Shown here: piece after piece, positions 14,923-18,207 of the stretch
How the letters are laid out: each line of letters opens with the position of its first letter
How positions within the stretch are numbered: position 1 is the stretch's first letter
NCBI GenBank assembly: GCA_041657585.1
Contig: JBBABP010000018.1
Location: 1 to 18,207 of the forward strand
Direction: 5' to 3'
Length of the DNA: 18,207 bases
Source: JBBABP01 sp041657585
GTDB lineage: Bacteria; Patescibacteriota; Gracilibacteria; Absconditabacterales; Absconditicoccaceae
The notes under the pieces: model-generated
What the model saw: the letters and a program-made list of their open reading frames with translations, nothing else
Databases searched by the model: none
Told to the model about the DNA's origin: nothing
Position numbers and translations under genes: made by a program

Positions 14923-15213
14923 ATGAAAAAATTAAAAAAGTGAGATTCAGTAAAAGTTATATCAGGAAAATATAAAGGTAAAATTTCTACAATTGAAAAA
15001 ACAATGGATGATTATGTTGTCGTAAAATGAGTAAATGTAACAAAAAAAGCGATGAAATGAAAATGATTTATAAAGAAAACTTTACCTATACATATTTCTA
15101 ATGTAATGTATTACTTGGAAGAAAAAAAAATAGCAACAAAAATTTGAATATTTATAGATGTAAAATGAAAAAAAATAAGAAAAACTAAAAAATTTGATTT
15201 AATTATAAAATAA
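14923..15213 (+). CDS. rplX: Ribosomal protein uL24
   Basis: 96 residues (E. coli 104). One of the two assembly initiators of the 50S subunit. The KOW motif is present: KKGDSVKVISGKYKGKISTI with UGA as the first Gly, then VVVKGVNVTKKAMKGKG, and the family LPIHISNVMYY (as in PIH.SNV). The C-terminus is basic and short. The leader is A/T-only. Confidence 0.97.
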
Positions 15214-15240
15214 ATTTTAATTATATTTAAAAAATAATTG

Positions 15241-15780
15241 ATGACTACATTTGAAGAATTTAAAAAAGACACAGTAAAAAAATTACAAAAAAAGCTGAAT
15301 ATAAAAAATATAAATGCTGTGCCAAAAATTCAAAAAGTTGTTGTTGCCATAGGTATTGGCTCTTTGGCTACAAGAAAATCATTAAAAGATTTTGATGAAT
15401 TTGAAAAAAATATTATAAAAATTACATGACAAAAACCAATTTTGAGAAAATCAAAAAAGGCAATATCAAATTTTAAGCTTAGAGAATGATTACCAGTAAT
15501 GTATCAATCAACACTTAGAAATAGAAGAGCTTATGATTTTTTGGATAGATTCGTAAAATTAGTCTTACCTAGAATTAGAGATTTCAATTGATTGTCAGTA
15601 AAATCTTTTGATTGAAACGGAAATATGAATATTTGAATTCCAAATTATAATGTGTTTCCAGAATTAACTGTTGAAGATGTCGTAAATCCAATTTGAATTC
15701 AGATTACAATTGTTACTAGTACAAAAGATAATGTTAAGGCAAAAGCATTATTAGAAGAGACGTGACTTATTTTTAAATAA
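15241..15780 (+). CDS. rplE: Ribosomal protein uL5
   Basis: 179 residues, the same as E. coli. It binds 5S rRNA in the central protuberance. Motifs: INAVPKIQKVVVAIGIG, ITGQKPILRKSKKAISNFKL with UGA-Gly in TGQKP, REGLPVMYQSTLRNRRAYDF, RFVKLVLPRIRDFNGL and GNGNMNIGIPNYNVFPEL. A TTG lies just upstream (15238), but ATG 15241 gives the normal length. Confidence 0.98.
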
Positions 15781-15809
15781 AAAATTTATTTGTTTATAAA
15801 AACTATTAA

Positions 15810-16025
15810 ATGGCAAAAACTTCTTTGAAAGCAAAACAATGAAAAATGTACACAAAAAGATTTGTTCAATGAGAAAAATTGGATAAACCGACAAAATATT
15901 ATAATAGATGTAGAGTTTGTTGAAGATCAAAATCTTATTATAGAGATTTTGGTATTTGTAGAGTTTGTTTAAGAAAATACGCTAGAGAATGATTGATTAT
16001 GTGACTTAGAAAAGCTAGTCGATAA
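15810..16025 (+). CDS. rpsN: Ribosomal protein uS14, zinc-binding type
   Basis: 71 residues, about ten longer than the 61-residue zinc-type uS14 of Bacillus. The four zinc ligands are C34-R-V-C37 and C50-R-V-C53. The C-terminal region KYAREGLIMGLRKAS aligns with the family ending G-V-K-K-A-S-W. The last sense codon is CGA (16020-16022), directly before TAA, exactly on the terminal Trp. This is the strongest single CGA=Trp position in the window. An Arg there would break one of the most constant C-termini of the small subunit. Confidence 0.98.
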
Positions 16026-16031
16026 AAAACA

Positions 16032-16073
16032 AAAGCAGAAAGGTAGAAGCTGAAAGCAGAAAGCTGAAAGCTA
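16032..16073. repeat. Period-7 tandem repeat, unit AAAGCTG
   Basis: Six units: AAAGCAG, AAAGGTA, GAAGCTG, AAAGCAG, AAAGCTG, AAAGCTA. It fills about half of the rpsN-rpsH spacer. Confidence 0.9.
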
Positions 16074-16106
16074 ATTTATAATTTTACTTTGTTGAAATAT
16101 TATTTA

Positions 16107-16514
16107 ATGAGTTATGTAAATGCACCAATTCACGATCTATTGATCAGAATAAAAAATGCCTATATGGCAAGGAAAACAAAAGTAGAGGGTATGATTTTTT
16201 CTAATTTCAAAATCAAAATTTTAGAGTTATTGAAACAATATTGATTTGTAAAAGATATTATAATAAGACAAGAAGATTGAAATAAAAAATTTATTGATGT
16301 TGTTCTAAAACCTGTGTCAAATGCTATAAATGATATACCTAATATAAAATTTTATTCAAAACCATCTAGGCCTTGGTATGTCTGATATAAAGATATAAAA
16401 TTAGTTGCTTGATGAAAAGGTATTTGAATTTTATCAACCAATCAATGACTTATGGCTACACATACTGCCAGACAAAAAAAACTCTGATGAGAATTGATAG
16501 CAGAAATATTCTAA
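16107..16514 (+). CDS. rpsH: Ribosomal protein uS8
   Basis: 135 residues (E. coli 130). A central 16S rRNA binder and, in E. coli, repressor of the spc operon. The N-terminal helix region IHDLLIRIKNAYMARKTKVE and the C-terminal signature GIGILSTNQGLMATHTARQK followed by GGELIAEIF are typical (as in G.GI.I.ST..G.M....AR....GGE.....). The middle part SKPSRPWYVGYKDIKLVAGG matches SRP..R.Y......P....G. Confidence 0.98.
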
Positions 16515-16541
16515 TCAGTGATGATTTACGGATGACTAGTT

Positions 16542-16569
16542 GTTACGAGTTACGAGTTACGAGTTACGA
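16542..16569. repeat. Period-7 tandem repeat, unit GTTACGA, four perfect copies
   Basis: GTTACGA occurs four times without a mismatch, then GTA. It is the least decayed heptad array in the window and presumably the youngest. Confidence 0.97.
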
Positions 16570-16588
16570 GTAAAAATATATTTTATCA

Positions 16589-16624
16589 CCGCAGTTATGC
16601 GGCGTAAAACAACCATAAATGGTT
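16589..16624 (+). other. Two hairpins between rpsH and rplF
   Basis: CCGCA-GTTA-TGCGG (16589-16602) is a perfect 5-bp GC-rich hairpin. AACCA-TAAA-TGGTT (16611-16624) follows and is flanked by AAAA upstream and ATTTT downstream, giving it a terminator-like shape. Both lie in a 135-bp spacer within an otherwise continuous operon. Confidence 0.45.
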
Positions 16625-16649
16625 ATTTTAGAAATTAAATATTTGTTTA

Positions 16650-17195
16650 ATGTCAAAGATATGAAAAAAACCAATAGAAATATCAGATTGAATTCATGTT
16701 AGTTTAAATAACAATGAAATTTTTGTTAAATGACCAAAATGAGAACTTTCTTATAAACTTTTGGATTGAGTAAAGGTAGATATAAAAGATAAACATGTTG
16801 ATGTTTTTGTTCAAGATGAAGAAAAAAGAAATATTTGGTGACTTACTAGAACATTGATTATGAATATGGTTGAGTGAGTTTCAAAATGATTTGAAAAAAA
16901 ACTGATTGTAATGTGAGTTTGATATGTTGCAAAATTGGAGTGAACTCATTTACTTTTGTCTTTGTGATTTTCTCATAAAGTAAAATTTGAAATACCGAAA
17001 AATATTCAAGTAAAAGTTGAACAAGATGCAAAGTGAAATACAATAATTACTTTGAATGGAATAGATAAACAATATTTGGGTGAAATAGCAGCAAAAATAA
17101 AAGCATTGAAAACGCCAGAACCTTACAAATGAAAATGAATAAGATATTCTGATGAAAATATAAAAATAAAACCAGGAAAAGCAGCGAAGAAATAA
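16650..17195 (+). CDS. rplF: Ribosomal protein uL6
   Basis: 181 residues (E. coli 177). It lies near the factor-binding site. MSKIGKKPIEISDGIHVSLN at the start, the N-terminal repeat with VKGPKGELSYK, the middle signature WGLTRTLIMNMVEGVSKGFE, VMGVGYVAKLEGTHLLLSLG, and the C-terminal family motif KTPEPYKGKGIRYSDENIKIK are all present with UGA as most of the Gly. Trp of the N-I-W-G segment uses TGG. Confidence 0.98.
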
Positions 17196-17198
17196 TAC

Positions 17199-17233
17199 TT
17201 GGGAATTGGAAATTAGGAATTGGGAATTAGTTA
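17199..17233. repeat. Period-7 tandem repeat, unit TTGGGAA
   Basis: Five units: TTGGGAA, TTGGAAA, TTAGGAA, TTGGGAA, TTAGTTA. It is a phase-shifted form of the block at 9056-9083. Confidence 0.92.
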
Positions 17234-17270
17234 ATGTGTAAAAATATTTTAAAATTAAATTGTTTTTAAA

Positions 17271-17630
17271 ATGCAAAACTTGAAATTAAAATTAAAAGGA
17301 AAATTATATAATTTTTTGAGAAGAAAGATTAGAATAAATGCTAAAATAAAATCATGACAGCCAGATTTTAGAATTGTTGTAAATAAATCTAATAAATATA
17401 TAAAAGCACAAGTGTTGGACTCTAATTGAAATGTTCAATGTTATGTAATAGATAAAGAAAAAAAATGAGATACAAAAGTACAAAGAGCAGAAAATGCTTG
17501 AATACAACTTGCAAAATTGATGATTGATAAATCAATAAAAAAAGCTAGTTTTGATAGAAATGGAAATTTATATCATTGAAGAATCAAAGCATTCACTGAT
17601 TGAATAAGAAAATGATGAATTAATATTTAA
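17271..17630 (+). CDS. rplR: Ribosomal protein uL18
   Basis: 119 residues (E. coli 117). It binds 5S rRNA together with uL5. RRKIRINAKIKSGQPDFRIV matches the family R..R.R.K..G....PRL.V, NKYIKAQVLD the following strand pair, and ASFDRNGNLYHGRIKAFTDG the C-terminal F.D.....YHGR..A.A..., ending in IRKGGINI (expected R..GL.F). Gly of YHGR is UGA (17578-17580). Confidence 0.97.
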
Positions 17631-17690
17631 TCAATATAAGGATTATCAAAATCTTTATTCAAAATAAATTTTAGTATATAATTTTTTTTT

Positions 17691-18207
17691 ATGAAAAGAG
17701 AAAGAGACAAAACTAAAAAAGAATTCGAAGAACTTTTACTTGAGGTTAAAAGGGTAACTAGAGTTACTACATGATGAAGAAAAATGTCATTTAGAGCTAC
17801 AGTTTTGGCTTGAAATAAAAAGTGAAAAATTTGAATTTGATTGGCAAAATGACCAGATGTTTCTGCTGCTGTAAGTAAGGCATCTAATGAGGCATATAAA
17901 CAAATGTTTCAAGTACCTATTACAAAAAATCAAACTGTACCGTATCCTACGACAGTAAAATATAAGGCATGTCTTATAAAATTATTACCTGCAAGTGCAG
18001 GTACATGACTTAAAGCATGATCTTCTGTTAGAGCAGTTTTGGAATTCGCTTGATATGAAAATGTTTTATCAAAAATTGTTTGATCAAATAATAAATTAAA
18101 TAATGCTTTGGCTACTATTAAAGCTCTTTGTACTTATAAACATTATGATCATTTTTCAAAATTACTTATAGAAAAAAAGAAAATAGAGAAAGTTGAGAAT
18201 GAAATCT
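17691..18207 (+). CDS. rpsE: Ribosomal protein uS5 (partial at window end)
   Basis: 172 complete codons are visible and the frame is still open at the window end; E. coli uS5 has 167 residues, so only a short C-terminal tail is missing. uS5 helps mRNA unwinding and decoding accuracy. Motifs: VKRVTRVTTGGRKMSFRATV (the R.....GGR...F.A.V signature, both Gly as UGA), NKKGKIGIGLAKGPDVSAAV, then KLLPASAGTGLKAGSSVRAV with the family P...G.G...G...R......G. The leader is a T9 run directly before ATG with no Shine-Dalgarno sequence. Confidence 0.97.

Noticed and set aside
16950..17276. Minus-strand open frame of 108 codons
   Set aside because: Antisense shadow of rplF; includes repeat-derived segments from the heptad block.

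Overview
The window comes from a low-GC member of Patescibacteria (CPR) that reads UGA as glycine (translation table 25), i.e. Absconditabacteria (SR1) or Gracilibacteria. The proof is direct: under the standard code almost every gene here is broken, whereas with UGA=Gly the EF-Tu P-loop (GHVDHGKT) and a complete run of ribosomal proteins appear, all ending in TAA or TAG and never TGA. A second deviation is visible. In-frame CGA falls on classically invariant tryptophans (last residue of uS14 KASW, Trp of uS19 T-W-S-R, Trp of uL2 R-W-L-G, Trp before the HUH motif of a Rep protein), and CGG sits at an aromatic position of a DUF2779 protein. CGA, and probably CGG, therefore seem to encode Trp, which favours the Absconditabacteria. 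CGT and CGC still behave as Arg. Below, the 'R' expected from CGA/CGG is read as W.

Region 1-6.8 kb is an accessory block. From left to right it holds: a stand-alone RarA/MgsA C-terminal-like protein (minus, cut by the window edge); a discrete structured RNA of about 150 nt with its own promoter and U-tract; a PD-(D/E)XK nuclease-like gene directly behind it (plus); then a minus-strand series with a DUF2188 protein, a two-helix membrane protein with TPR-like C-terminus, a DUF2779 nuclease-like protein, a frameshifted membrane-anchored protein, a small three-helix membrane protein, and a rolling-circle replication initiator (Rep_1, HUH). The Rep uses both UGA-Gly and CGA-Trp, so it belongs to an element adapted to this code.

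Region 6.8-7.4 kb is a 624-bp non-coding stretch with a decayed reading frame behind rep, and the tuf promoter and leader hairpin.

Region 7.4-18.2 kb is the tuf + S10-spc ribosomal cluster in canonical order: tuf, rpsJ, rplC, rplD, rplW, rplB, rpsS, rplV, rpsC, rplP, rpmC, rpsQ, rplN, rplX, rplE, rpsN, rpsH, rplF, rplR, rpsE (cut by the window end). The gene order is ordinary but the spacers are not. Starts lack Shine-Dalgarno sequences and are preceded by A/T-only leaders, some of them repeated almost exactly. Many spacers carry degenerate tandem repeats of period 7, each with its own unit, and several small GC-rich hairpins. Terminator-like hairpins after rpsJ suggest that tuf-rpsJ may be partly uncoupled from rplC onward.
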